Shown in pieces: positions 40,160 to 49,494 of a DNA stretch of 64,000 bases. The number at the start of each line of letters is the position of its first letter. The first letter of the stretch is position 1. This stretch comes from Candidatus Parabacteroides intestinigallinarum (GTDB lineage: Bacteria; Bacteroidota; Bacteroidia; Bacteroidales; Tannerellaceae): assembly GCA_019114945.1 (NCBI GenBank), contig DXEN01000072.1, positions 49,352 to 113,351 of the forward strand, given 5' to 3'. The position numbers and the translations under genes are program-made. Below the pieces are notes generated by a model that saw nothing but the letters and a program-made list of their open reading frames with translations, searched no databases and was not told where the DNA came from.

Positions 40160-40206
40160 ATTTAATATCATTGGCGCAAATTATTTGAGGAAAATAAGCG
40201 AGAAAT

Positions 40207-40228
40207 AAATATGCTTTACGGCATATTT
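40207..40228 (-). terminator. Hairpin at the end of the Bat/PAP2 operon
   Basis: AAATATGC and GCATATTT form an 8-bp stem with a 6-base loop, 12 bp after the PAP2 stop codon. The stem is AT-rich and the tail only partly T-rich, so strength is moderate. Confidence 0.55.
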
Positions 40229-40240
40229 AGCGCAACAATC

Positions 40241-40930
40241 TTATCTTAAACAGGATATCAGAGGTTTGTTCAGGCAGGCGATCAATAAAATCGTCACCCA
40301 AATCGCATACGTAATGATACGTACGCGGGCAGGCGTATATAATGCCGCCGGCTCCCCAATACTCCCAGGAATCAAACGGGGACGGATAGCCGTATACAAA
40401 CGATACACCAAATAGCCAAAAAGCGAGCCCGACAAAGCGCCGGGAATAATGTCGGAGATAAAATGCACCCCCAGATAGATACGACTATAAGCGGTCAATG
40501 TCGCCCAAAAGAAAATCGTCCACCCGAAAAACTTATCGCGGAAAAGCAACGCCAGCAAAGTAGCGAATCCAAACGCGTTCGCCGCGTGGCTGGAGATAAA
40601 GCCGTATTTCCCGCCCCGATAATCGAACACCACTTTCACTTGATCCATAAAATCCGGATGATGCGTGGGGCGGAAACGAGTGAATATAGGCTTGCACACA
40701 TGCGACGCGAATTGGTCGCACAAGGTAATCGTAAGCGCGATCATCAGCAGAACCAACAGCGACTCTTTCCAGTTCTTCCGATAGCATAAGAGCACAACGA
40801 TAAAAACGGCCAACGGCAGCCACACCACCTTGCCAGAATAAATCCACATGAAACGATCCCAAAAGGCCGAATCACTACCGTTAAGCCAAAAGAACGCGTC
40901 GCGCTCCCACACCAATAACCGCTCTAACAT
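40241..40930 (-). CDS. PAP2 family membrane phosphatase
   Basis: A 229-residue inner-membrane phosphatase with about six helices. The three PAP2 motifs are present: K80-x6-RP (KPIFTRFRP), SSHAANA (113-119, in place of PSGH) and SR-x5-H-x3-D (Ser149 to Asp160). Such enzymes dephosphorylate undecaprenyl pyrophosphate or lipid A phosphates on the periplasmic side; substrate is not predictable. It begins 3 bp after the batE stop and is probably the last gene of the Bat operon. Confidence 0.9.
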   Translation of the reverse strand: MLERLLVWERDAFFWLNGSDSAFWDRFMWIYSGKVVWLPLAVFIVVLLCYRKNWKESLLVLLMIALTITLCDQFASHVCKPIFTRFRPTHHPDFMDQVKVVFDYRGGKYGFISSHAANAFGFATLLALLFRDKFFGWTIFFWATLTAYSRIYLGVHFISDIIPGALSGSLFGYLVYRLYTAIRPRLIPGSIGEPAALYTPARVRIITYAIWVTILLIACLNKPLISCLR

Positions 40931-40933
40931 CTA

Positions 40934-41701
40934 TCAGATTTTTTCGATATCCTTGCTGGGCATCCAACCGACATTCCCATCCTCCAGCACGATCTCGCTC
41001 CAATCGCCCAGCGTGCTCTTCACCGTCACATTGGTTCCCTCATGCAAGACAAACAAATCCGTCCCGCTATTGTCCGGCGAACTTTTTACCGTGACAGTCG
41101 GAGCGAAAACAATCGCATGCGTCCGATTCATCATCTCCTCTTTTTGATGGCTCGCGAATATATTGGTGAACACCACCGATATTACCATCAAAATACCCAT
41201 GTAGAAACCAACCTTTTTTACCCGGACCCAACGAGAGAAGAAGAACAAGATCAGACAAATAATGAACAACAGGAAACAGACTATCCCCGCCTTCGCCCAA
41301 GAATCGGCAGAGCCGAGATTCTCGACCTTCTTAAACCAACTTACCAAGAAGAACTCCCCGATAGGCTCGATCTTATCCACCGTCATTTGACGGGCCATTT
41401 GCAAATTGAAACGAGCGTCGCCATCACCCGGATTCAACAAAAGGCAACGTTCATAATTCAAGATCGCCGGAGCGACCTTGCCCGCCTTATAATACGCGTT
41501 TCCCAAATTATAATAAACCGCGGCCGATTCACCATGGCTTTCCAGCACGCCTTCATACAACTCGATCGCTTTCGTGTAATCCTCTTTCGCGTAAGCGGCC
41601 TCCGCCTCTTTCAAAGCGGCTTCTTGCGCGGATACGGACCCCATCAAGCAAAGCGCCATGAAACAAAACAGGATCCTTCTTATAGTTATCGTTCTCTTCA
41701 T
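40934..41701 (-). CDS. batE: BatE: TPR and SH3-domain membrane protein
   Basis: A 255-residue protein from the ATG at 41701 (MKRTITIRR, then a signal-like helix to SAQ). TPR repeats (about 25-110: LGNAYYKAGKVAPAILNYE) are followed by two membrane helices (about 130-185) and a C-terminal bacterial SH3 domain (about 195-255, GTNVTVKSTLGDWSEIVL). This is the layout of BatE, the last Bat protein in Bacteroides, where the operon supports oxygen and stress tolerance. The open frame upstream to 41743 overlaps batD and is not needed. Confidence 0.88.
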   Translation of the reverse strand: MKRTITIRRILFCFMALCLMGSVSAQEAALKEAEAAYAKEDYTKAIELYEGVLESHGESAAVYYNLGNAYYKAGKVAPAILNYERCLLLNPGDGDARFNLQMARQMTVDKIEPIGEFFLVSWFKKVENLGSADSWAKAGIVCFLLFIICLILFFFSRWVRVKKVGFYMGILMVISVVFTNIFASHQKEEMMNRTHAIVFAPTVTVKSSPDNSGTDLFVLHEGTNVTVKSTLGDWSEIVLEDGNVGWMPSKDIEKI

Positions 41702-41705
41702 CTTT

Positions 41706-43529
41706 TTACTTTTTAATCGTATTCTCCATTTTGCCAATCGCATCTACCGTTTGCGCGTATAATTTATCCATCGCGTCCGACGCCTGTGAAGGAGCGTAAC
41801 GGGCAAACTCACAAGTGTTCAAGATATCCATGAACTCTTTCACCAAAGAGTCATCCACCCCATATCTCGCTAGTTCGGCCTCCACGTTATCCTTTGTCAA
41901 GTCCGATTGAGGAATACTCAACTTATCACTTAAATACCCCCACAACGCCCGTAATACCTCATCGTAGAACTCCTCCTTCTTGTTCTCTTTCATCAACTTA
42001 CCGGCATTCTTCAAACGACGGACCGCCATCTTGTTCGCCTTCCTTGTTCGTACCAAAGCAATGTCGGCATTCTCTTTCACCTGCTTACGATAAATGATGA
42101 AGAAAGCGACAAACAAGATTGCCGGCACAATGTAACAAAGGTAATACATCAACGAGCCAAAGAAAATGTCATTTCCTCCTTCGATGAAAGAGAAACCTTT
42201 CGTCTTCAAATAACGAATGTCCTTCCCTAAATACTTTACACTCTCCTTATTGCTAAAATTCGATACGACCGGAGCGGAAGCGTCTCCTCCACTCCCCTGC
42301 TCTACATGCAGTTTATACGGGCCCGCGGTCAGCGTCTTATACGTGCCCGACTTAATATCAAAATAAGAGAACGTTATCGCGGGAATCTCAAAGTCACCCG
42401 CATAACGAGGAATCGCCATATATTCGATGGTCTTACTTCCTGTTACACCCGCGGCCGTCGTCTTGGTATCATTCTCCACTTTCGGGTCATAAATATCAAA
42501 ATCATTCGGGAAAGCGACCTCTGGATTCTTCACCAATTTCACATTTCCATTCCCCGATATTTTCACCTTGACGGTTACGGCCTCATCGGTCTTAACACGA
42601 TCGGAACTGATATCCGCCGTCATGGAAAAGGAGCCCACGGCACCCGAGAAAGAGGCCGGTTTGCCGGAAGGTAGAGGTTTCACGTCGATCGTAACCGGAT
42701 CGGTTGTCAATGTCTTATTTACATCCCGGTATGTATCGAAGAAACTATCGAAGATGCTTCCTCCTCCCGCTTGCTGCATGCGAACACGAACCACAGCGTC
42801 ATATTTACCGCTTCCGATCGTGATTTTACCCGCTCGTTGCGGATAAAGGATTACCTGACGCATCACGGCCGACTGATAATTACGTCCATTGTAATTCTCC
42901 AATGTCAGTTGCTTTTGCTGAGGCAACTCCACCTCTTGCACTAAAAAGCCCTCAAACTCCGGATATTTCAGCCCCGTAATAGAGAAGTTCTCCAACGAAT
43001 AAACCTTGAATGTCACTAAAAAGCCTTCTTGCTCAAATACACTCCGTTTAGACACGCTCATCCTTACGAACAATCGATCATTCGAGACCACACCGCTCGC
43101 CGCGGTTGTCTCAGCCTCTTGCTTACCGGCTTTATCCGCGGGAAGGACTTTGACGGATAAACTATTCGACGTATAATTAGCTCCATTCACCTTGATCGTC
43201 GCCGGAGGGATATTAAACGTACCCTCCTTCTTGGGCATCAACACATACGTAAATGTCACCGTCGTCTCACTCGTGCTTTTCCCGTTTACCCAACTACTAC
43301 TATACGACGTAGACTGCGAGGGCCCCATCAACACGTCAAAATCCGGCATTTCCTGTACTCGCAAATCCTTACCTTCCGCATTGACGACGAAAGAAAGCCG
43401 GAATGGCTCTCCCACGACCACCGCCTGTGGGGCCGACGCCTTAAAAGTCACATCAGCGGCCTTTGACGCTATCGTCATCGTCAGCATCAAGATGCATAAG
43501 AAAATCAGTTTCCTCATTATATATTTCAT
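41706..43529 (-). CDS. batD: BatD: aerotolerance membrane protein
   Basis: About 607 residues with signal peptide (MRKLIFLCILMLTMTIASKA), a large periplasmic beta-rich region with the BatD pattern PQAVVVGEPFRLSFVVNA at its start, one membrane helix near residue 460 and a helical cytoplasmic tail with a TPR-like or DUF-type bundle (LRALWGYLSDKLSIPQSDLTKDNVEAEL). BatD is the putative periplasmic scaffold of the MoxR/VWA system. Starts at 43550, 43529 or 43517 are possible; the last two avoid overlap with batC. Confidence 0.92.
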   Translation of the reverse strand: MKYIMRKLIFLCILMLTMTIASKAADVTFKASAPQAVVVGEPFRLSFVVNAEGKDLRVQEMPDFDVLMGPSQSTSYSSSWVNGKSTSETTVTFTYVLMPKKEGTFNIPPATIKVNGANYTSNSLSVKVLPADKAGKQEAETTAASGVVSNDRLFVRMSVSKRSVFEQEGFLVTFKVYSLENFSITGLKYPEFEGFLVQEVELPQQKQLTLENYNGRNYQSAVMRQVILYPQRAGKITIGSGKYDAVVRVRMQQAGGGSIFDSFFDTYRDVNKTLTTDPVTIDVKPLPSGKPASFSGAVGSFSMTADISSDRVKTDEAVTVKVKISGNGNVKLVKNPEVAFPNDFDIYDPKVENDTKTTAAGVTGSKTIEYMAIPRYAGDFEIPAITFSYFDIKSGTYKTLTAGPYKLHVEQGSGGDASAPVVSNFSNKESVKYLGKDIRYLKTKGFSFIEGGNDIFFGSLMYYLCYIVPAILFVAFFIIYRKQVKENADIALVRTRKANKMAVRRLKNAGKLMKENKKEEFYDEVLRALWGYLSDKLSIPQSDLTKDNVEAELARYGVDDSLVKEFMDILNTCEFARYAPSQASDAMDKLYAQTVDAIGKMENTIKK

Positions 43530-43543
43530 TTTTCGTTCATTAT

Positions 43544-44278
43544 CTACCATTCCTTCTCGGTTTTCCGACGTTGCTGTTGCTGCATTTGCGCCTTCTTCAC
43601 CTTTTCTTGTGTCTCTTTCTCATCTTGCAAAAACGCATCCAACATCTGCTGCGCGTTATCCTTACTCATCTGCTCATTCGACTGCGGCTGCTCTTGCGTC
43701 TTATTTTGTTGCTGATCTTGTTGTTGCTGCTGTTGTTGTTGCTCATTCTGCTGCTGGTCTTTGTTTTCCTCTTTCTCCTCATTTTGCTGATCTTGGCTTT
43801 GATCTTGATTTTGCTGATCCGACAACAATTTCTGCGCTAATGCCAAATTATATCGCGTCTCATCATCTCTCGAATTCAGGCGAAGCGATTGCTTGTACAT
43901 CTCCACGGCTTTCCCATACTCTTTACTATTCATAAAGATATTCCCCATATTATGATAAGCTTGCGACAAACGAGCTTTTCCTTCCGGCGTAGCCAGCAAC
44001 TTCGCCTCTTGTCCCGCGATCAACTGATATTGCTCGGCAGCCTCTGGGAACTTGCCTTGCTTATATAAAGCATTCCCTAAATTATATGTACCTTCCGTGG
44101 AACGAGGATTTACCTCCAAACTCTTACGATAGGCGATTTCCGACTCGGTATATTTCTCGCCTTTATAAAGTTCATTACCCTCGCGTATATTCTTACGCTC
44201 CGCTTTTTGAGCGGATACAGTCGCGGCGTTCAACGCCAAAACCGATATACTTATTACAACAATATATAAATGCCTCAT
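43544..44278 (-). CDS. batC: BatC: TPR protein with glutamine-rich tail
   Basis: A 244-residue exported protein: signal peptide (to VSAQ), three to four TPR repeats (about 30-150, for example TYNLGNALYKQGKFPEAAEQY), then a polar tail (about 155-215) extremely rich in Gln with Asp and Glu, encoded by long CAA/CAG runs, and a charged end (QQQQRRKTEKEW). It is the standard BatC, thought to mediate contacts among Bat proteins. The tail is a natural site for length variation. It starts 12 bp after batB. Confidence 0.9.
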   Translation of the reverse strand: MRHLYIVVISISVLALNAATVSAQKAERKNIREGNELYKGEKYTESEIAYRKSLEVNPRSTEGTYNLGNALYKQGKFPEAAEQYQLIAGQEAKLLATPEGKARLSQAYHNMGNIFMNSKEYGKAVEMYKQSLRLNSRDDETRYNLALAQKLLSDQQNQDQSQDQQNEEKEENKDQQQNEQQQQQQQQDQQQNKTQEQPQSNEQMSKDNAQQMLDAFLQDEKETQEKVKKAQMQQQQRRKTEKEW

Positions 44279-44290
44279 TTCTTCATCCTA

Positions 44291-45310
44291 TTAAGAGAAT
44301 AGTTTTATCTTTTTGAATATGCGATTTTTACGATCTAAAGTCATAAAATCGATAACCAAAAGGAATAAAGCGATCCACGCGAAAATCTGAAACTGCTCCT
44401 TATATTCGGAATAGACCTTACTGTCCAACTCCGTCTTATTCATTTTCTCGATCTCTTTTTGAAGAGCTTTCTGCGCGGAATTTGTATTATCGGCACGCAC
44501 ATACATACCATTCCCCGCGGCGGCGATCTCTTGCGCCATCTGCTCATTCAACTTTGTAATCACGACATTCCCATCTTTGTCTTTCAAATAATTATTACTT
44601 CCATCAATTGGAATAGGAGCGCCTTTCGGGTCACCCATTCCCACCACATTGATATGGATACCCTTCTCTGCGGCCGCTTTAGCGGCACCAACCGCATCAT
44701 CCTCGTGATTCTCTCCATCAGTAATCAAGATAATAGCCTTCTCGGTTGTCTCGTCCGGCGTAAAAGAACGGCTAGCTAAATTAATAGCGGCACCAATCGC
44801 TGTTCCTTGCGTAGAAACCATCGATGGATTAATGGAAGAAAGAAACATCTTCGCAGAAATATAATCAGACGTGATAGGCAATTGCGTAAAAGCGTCACCC
44901 GCAAAGACAATCAAACCCATCTTATCGTTCGTAAAACCATCAGTCAAACGAGAGAGCATTTGCTTCGCCTTATCCAAACGATTGGGCGAGACATCCTCGG
45001 ACAGCATGGAGTTAGATACATCTAAACAAACCATGATTTCCACCCCCTGACGCTTCACCGTCTCCAACTTCGATCCGAATTGAGGACCCGCTGCAACAAA
45101 GATGACCATCGCTATGGCTCCGAGCAACAACCAAAACTTCAGATGTTGACGCTTAGTCGATACCTCAGGCATCAACTCGGCTAATAACACGGGATTACCA
45201 TATCTCTTGATCGCCCGCTTTCGCACGACCCTGGCGTAAATATAGAACGCCACCAAAACCGGCAAGAGAAAGAGCAAATATAAAAAATCCGGATGCGCAA
45301 ATCGAAACAT
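44291..45310 (-). CDS. batB: BatB: membrane-anchored von Willebrand factor A protein
   Basis: A 339-residue protein with two N-terminal membrane helices (about 8-27 and 57-74), a VWA domain with the metal site DVSNS (97-101) and threonine in AFTQLPITSDY, and a C-terminal helix (about 310-328). VWA proteins of this operon are believed to work with the MoxR ATPase on envelope proteins. It starts with FRFAHPDFLYLL, the usual BatA/BatB beginning, and follows batA by 18 bp. Confidence 0.95.
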   Translation of the reverse strand: MFRFAHPDFLYLLFLLPVLVAFYIYARVVRKRAIKRYGNPVLLAELMPEVSTKRQHLKFWLLLGAIAMVIFVAAGPQFGSKLETVKRQGVEIMVCLDVSNSMLSEDVSPNRLDKAKQMLSRLTDGFTNDKMGLIVFAGDAFTQLPITSDYISAKMFLSSINPSMVSTQGTAIGAAINLASRSFTPDETTEKAIILITDGENHEDDAVGAAKAAAEKGIHINVVGMGDPKGAPIPIDGSNNYLKDKDGNVVITKLNEQMAQEIAAAGNGMYVRADNTNSAQKALQKEIEKMNKTELDSKVYSEYKEQFQIFAWIALFLLVIDFMTLDRKNRIFKKIKLFS

Positions 45311-45328
45311 AATCCTTTTGTTTTTTCT

Positions 45329-46315
45329 TTATGGTATATTTCTCAACAACGTATTTCTCAATAAAAGTTCAGCCAGTAACAATGCGAATGCCAGCAAAGC
45401 CCAATTCTTATATTCTTCCTGTTTCTTGCTATATTCACGTACGCTAATCTTGGTCTTCTCCATTTGATCAATCTCGGAATAGATTTCTTTCAAGCTGGCG
45501 TTGTCCGTCGCACGGAAATACTGCCCGCCGGTCGTAGAAGCGATCTGCTTCAGTGTCGCCTCATCAATCTCTACCGGGATATTCTGGTATTGAACACCAA
45601 AAGCTGTCTGAAAGGGATAGGGCGCCATGCCCTTCGTCCCGACTCCGATCGTATAAACACGCACACCGAAAGTCTTCGCGATCTCGGCGGCGGTCACCGG
45701 GGCTATCTCGCCCGCATTGTTCGATCCATCGGTCAATAGAATAATCACCTTCGATTTCGCTTGGCTATCCTTGATACGGCTCACGGCATTAGCCAAACCC
45801 AATCCAATCGCTGTTCCATCCTCGATCATTCCACTTTGGATATCCTTAAACAGATTCAACAATACGGTATGATCCGTAGTCAACGGGCATTGCGTAAAAC
45901 TCTCAGCGGAAAATACCACTAAACCGATGTTATCGTTCGGCCGACCGTTGATAAACGAAGCCGCCACATCTTTCGCCGCCTCCAAACGATTCGGTTTCAA
46001 GTCCTGAGCCAACATACTGCCCGATATATCCATCGCCAACATGATATCGATTCCTTCCGTAGAAGAGTTGGACCAACTATTCGTAGATTGAGGACGCGCC
46101 AACACCACTATCAGCAAAGCGATCGCCAGCATACGCAATAAAAAGGGCACATGGCGCAAATAAACGATCCACGATGTCGCTCCCGATGCGTCGAACGCCT
46201 CCGAGGAAGAAACTCGCAAGCTGGCTTGGCTTTTGCTCAACTTGTAGATATACCATCCGATCATCGGAAGAAGCAACAACAACAAATATAAATAATTAGG
46301 ATTCGCGAATACCAT
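45329..46315 (-). CDS. batA: BatA: membrane-anchored von Willebrand factor A protein
   Basis: A 328-residue paralogue of BatB. Membrane helices at about 8-25 and 56-75, a VWA domain with MIDAS DISGS (96-100) and the conserved SFTQCPLTTDH, and a final helix (about 308-322). Deletions of batA-E homologues reduce aerotolerance in Bacteroides fragilis (established knowledge). It lies 3 bp after the upstream gene. Confidence 0.95.
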   Translation of the reverse strand: MVFANPNYLYLLLLLLPMIGWYIYKLSKSQASLRVSSSEAFDASGATSWIVYLRHVPFLLRMLAIALLIVVLARPQSTNSWSNSSTEGIDIMLAMDISGSMLAQDLKPNRLEAAKDVAASFINGRPNDNIGLVVFSAESFTQCPLTTDHTVLLNLFKDIQSGMIEDGTAIGLGLANAVSRIKDSQAKSKVIILLTDGSNNAGEIAPVTAAEIAKTFGVRVYTIGVGTKGMAPYPFQTAFGVQYQNIPVEIDEATLKQIASTTGGQYFRATDNASLKEIYSEIDQMEKTKISVREYSKKQEEYKNWALLAFALLLAELLLRNTLLRNIP

Positions 46316-46318
46316 CTT

Positions 46319-47416
46319 CTACTGATTTAAATTAGTTGAATCATTTGTTGGCTTAGGTTGATAACGCGACAGGTCCGCCTCTTTAGATGAGATTTCCCTC
46401 CGGTCCGAAGATTCTGTATTTTCCGAAGAAAGATGTTCTCCTTCTTCTTTTGTGGAATCCCCATTCTCCTGATCTGGAGTTTTCACCTCTTCCATCTTCG
46501 TCTGATTCACGAATAAATAAGCGTTCATCAAACTCAAGTCGTTTTCATCCGGCAGCGGCTTCATCTTGGCGAACTTCACAAAATCGGCCAAAGAGAGAAT
46601 TTGTCTCAAATTATCATACACGCTCTGCGCTTCCGTATTTTTACGGATCAAATCCAAAATCTCTCCCGAGGTCATTTCCATGGCATTGATGCCAAACCGT
46701 GCCACGATATATTTACGCAACGTCTCCGTGACTTGCGTATAATATTCTTTACTTCGTCCCTGTTGCCAAAGTTTTTGTCGCTTGATATCATCCAACTCCT
46801 TAATAGCTTGCTCGTGAGGAGGAAGCTTCGGCTCCTCTTTCTTAAAAGGAATCAACGACTTCCGAGCCCGTATCCGCTTCACGATGTAAGCGATCAGGCA
46901 AATCAAAAAGAGAGCCAGCAAGATTCCATAAATAATCGGATAATAATCGGCCCATACGAAAGGAGGCTTCCAAACATCCTTGATATCGAAGAACTCCTCC
47001 GGTTTATCTACGTTTACCGGAATCGTAGATACTTTCAAGGCGACTTGGTTCGAATAAACCGTGTCTACCCCATCGATTACCTTTAACGGAGGCAACAAAT
47101 ACAACGACGAGTCAAACGAGGTAATCAACAAATCTTGCTTAATAACCAACCGATCGTTCTCAATTTCCGTGGAATCGGCCTTGGATAGGCTCAATATCTC
47201 CACACCGGCCATCAACGTGTCATTGGGTATCACGATTTGTACGGGACGATCTTTATCGGCGGTCACCGTAAGGCGCATCGTCGTTTGCTCCCCTATCAAT
47301 ATAGCGGCGGAATCAATCGTCACGTCAATCAATGGTCTCCGGGCATACGCATCCCCTCCCATCAAGAAAGTCACGACGATTAAACCTATTATAAATTGTT
47401 TCAATCTCATTGTCAT
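46319..47416 (-). CDS. Bat-operon membrane protein (BatF-like, DUF4381 type)
   Basis: A 365-residue protein with signal peptide (to AYARR), a periplasmic beta-rich domain (about 27-145) similar in pattern to the start of BatD (AAILIGEQTTMRLTVT), one membrane helix (about 160-180), and a cytoplasmic helical region containing EQAIKELDDIKRQKLWQQG, typical of DUF4381 proteins next to VWA genes. The last 45 residues are polar and low-complexity. It is the usual sixth member of the operon between DUF58 and batA; function unknown. ATGs at 47416 and 47410 are both possible. Confidence 0.8.
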   Translation of the reverse strand: MTMRLKQFIIGLIVVTFLMGGDAYARRPLIDVTIDSAAILIGEQTTMRLTVTADKDRPVQIVIPNDTLMAGVEILSLSKADSTEIENDRLVIKQDLLITSFDSSLYLLPPLKVIDGVDTVYSNQVALKVSTIPVNVDKPEEFFDIKDVWKPPFVWADYYPIIYGILLALFLICLIAYIVKRIRARKSLIPFKKEEPKLPPHEQAIKELDDIKRQKLWQQGRSKEYYTQVTETLRKYIVARFGINAMEMTSGEILDLIRKNTEAQSVYDNLRQILSLADFVKFAKMKPLPDENDLSLMNAYLFVNQTKMEEVKTPDQENGDSTKEEGEHLSSENTESSDRREISSKEADLSRYQPKPTNDSTNLNQ

Positions 47417-47437
47417 ATTTATCCCCTGCTTAACTGC

Positions 47438-48307
47438 TTAACTTCTCTTGTCAAAAAGAGCGATCAACGCTTTCACATAATCATCCTCGGTCCGAATGGA
47501 TACAGAATCGACATTGCATTTCTTAAACGTATCACTCATCACGGCTTGTCGCTTCTCCCACCATTCTTTATAAACCGCCCGTACCTGAGCGGACGAGGTA
47601 TTGATCCACCGCTCCATTCCGGTCTCGGCATCCTTGATCTTCATCAGCCCCACATGCGGCAACTCTGTCTCACGTCTATCATACACTTGGATCGCCACCA
47701 TATCATGTTTCCGATTCGCTACCGTTAACGCGTCCTTGAAACCCTCCTTGTCAATAAAGTCCGATATCAAAAAAGCCGTGCAACGTTTCTTGATAGCGTT
47801 TGTCAAGTACTTTAGCACTTGACTGATATCCGTCCGTGTATCCTCTGGCTGAAAATTAATTAACTCGCGAATGATATACAAAATATGCTTCTTTCCCTTT
47901 TGGGGCGGGATAAATTTCTCTATCTTGTTCGAGAAAAAAATCACGCCAATCTTATCATTGTTCTGGATCGCCGAGAACGCCAACGTCGCGGCGATCTCGG
48001 TGATCACCTCCTTTTTCATAACATTGACGGAACCAAAATCACGGCTACCGGAGACATCGATCAAGAGCATCACCGTAAGCTCACGCTCTTCCTCAAACAC
48101 TTTCACGTAAGGACGGATGTAGCGAGCGGTCACATTCCAGTCGATATCCCGGATATCATCCCCGTATTGGTACTCCCGCACCTCGCTGAAAGCCATACCG
48201 CGTCCCTTAAAGGCCGAATGGTATTGCCCGGCGAAAATATTACGGGAAAGGCCACGGGTCTTTATCTCGATCTGGCGGACTTTCTTCAATAATTCACTTG
48301 TCTCCAT
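47438..48307 (-). CDS. DUF58 domain protein of the MoxR-Bat operon
   Basis: A 289-residue protein with the DUF58 core (REYQYGDDIRDIDWNVTARY at about 43-62) and a VWA-like fold with DVSGSRDFG (about 87-95), where the metal-site serines are only partly conserved. No membrane helix is seen, unlike many DUF58 proteins. It is the typical partner directly after moxR and is thought to link the ATPase with the VWA proteins. Spacing to moxR is 23 bp. Confidence 0.92.
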   Translation of the reverse strand: METSELLKKVRQIEIKTRGLSRNIFAGQYHSAFKGRGMAFSEVREYQYGDDIRDIDWNVTARYIRPYVKVFEEERELTVMLLIDVSGSRDFGSVNVMKKEVITEIAATLAFSAIQNNDKIGVIFFSNKIEKFIPPQKGKKHILYIIRELINFQPEDTRTDISQVLKYLTNAIKKRCTAFLISDFIDKEGFKDALTVANRKHDMVAIQVYDRRETELPHVGLMKIKDAETGMERWINTSSAQVRAVYKEWWEKRQAVMSDTFKKCNVDSVSIRTEDDYVKALIALFDKRS

Positions 48308-48330
48308 TTCTCAGTTATCCATCCTTCTTT

Positions 48331-49326
48331 TTAGGGCACCTCTACCTTATTCAAGATCTCGCTGATCACCTCCTCGGATGTCAGATTATTCGCCTCGGCC
48401 TCATAGCTCAAGCCGATACGATGGCGCATCACGTCATGGCATACCGCACGGATATCCTCCGGAATCACATACCCTCTGCGCTTGATAAACGCATAAGCAC
48501 GTGCGGCCAGCGCCAAGCTGATAGAGGCGCGCGGAGAGGCACCAAACGAGATCATATTCGCCAAATTAGGCAAACCAGCCTCTGCCGGGAAACGGGTAGC
48601 GAAAACGATATCAACGATATAACGCTCAATCTTCTCGTCCAAATAAACCTCACGGACAACTTTACGTGCGTCAAGAATCTCCTCTTTCGTCAAGATAGGT
48701 TTGATCTCTACCCGATCACCCGATATATTTTGACGTATAATCAACTTCTCCTCCTCTTTCTTCGGATAGTTGATGACGACCTTCAGCATAAAACGATCCA
48801 CTTGCGCCTCCGGAAGCGGATAAGTACCTTCTTGTTCGATCGGGTTCTGTGTCGCCATAACCAAGAAAGGCTTGGGCAACGGATAGGTTTGCTCGCCAAT
48901 CGTGACTTGACGTTCCTGCATCGCCTCCAACAAAGCGCTCTGCACCTTCGCCGGCGCACGGTTGATCTCATCCGCCAATACAAAATTAGCGAAGACCGGG
49001 CCTTGCTTTACCTGAAATTCTTCGCTTTTCTGACTATAAATCATCGTACCGATCACATCGGCAGGTAACAGGTCCGGGGTGAACTGGATCCGGCTATATT
49101 TCGCGTCAATCAACGACGACAATGTTTTTATGGCAAGCGTCTTGGCCAAGCCCGGCACACCTTCCAACAAGATATGTCCGTCCGAGAGCAGGCCGATCAG
49201 CAACGATTCAACCAAATGCTTCTGCCCTACGATGACCTTGTCCATACCCATCGTAATCATGTTCACAAACGAGCTTTTGCTTTCAATTCGCTCATTCAAC
49301 TCACGAATGTCTACTGTCTGACTCAT
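48331..49326 (-). CDS. MoxR family AAA+ ATPase
   Basis: A 331-residue chaperone-like AAA+ ATPase heading the Bat operon. Walker A is GVPGLAKT (56-63), Walker B LADEINR (117-123), and the MoxR segments LLEAMQERQVT, ATQNPIEQEGTYPLPEAQ and the ASPRASISL arginine-finger region are all present. The ATG at 49326 gives MSQTVDIREL; the longer frame to 49392 has no homologous sequence. It likely remodels targets presented by the VWA proteins. Confidence 0.95.
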   Translation of the reverse strand: MSQTVDIRELNERIESKSSFVNMITMGMDKVIVGQKHLVESLLIGLLSDGHILLEGVPGLAKTLAIKTLSSLIDAKYSRIQFTPDLLPADVIGTMIYSQKSEEFQVKQGPVFANFVLADEINRAPAKVQSALLEAMQERQVTIGEQTYPLPKPFLVMATQNPIEQEGTYPLPEAQVDRFMLKVVINYPKKEEEKLIIRQNISGDRVEIKPILTKEEILDARKVVREVYLDEKIERYIVDIVFATRFPAEAGLPNLANMISFGASPRASISLALAARAYAFIKRRGYVIPEDIRAVCHDVMRHRIGLSYEAEANNLTSEEVISEILNKVEVP

Positions 49327-49389
49327 ATTGATTTCTTCTATTTTTACTTTATATATTTTCTCAATTTCAGCGTTACCTTTTGGAATGCA

Positions 49390-49397
49390 CAAAATTA
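49390..49397 (-). promoter_or_regulatory. -7 box of the moxR-Bat operon
   Basis: On the minus strand this reads TAATTTTG, an exact TAnnTTTG, about 63 bp before the moxR ATG. No good -33 TTTG is seen at 19 bp. Confidence 0.5.
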
Positions 49398-49494
49398 GAA
49401 ACGTTGATTCCCTCCTCTCTTACTTTAGCCGTTAAATAATACTAACCACGATGATGCCCTCTTGTTTTATTTTACCTAAAAAAGAAGATTCTTT

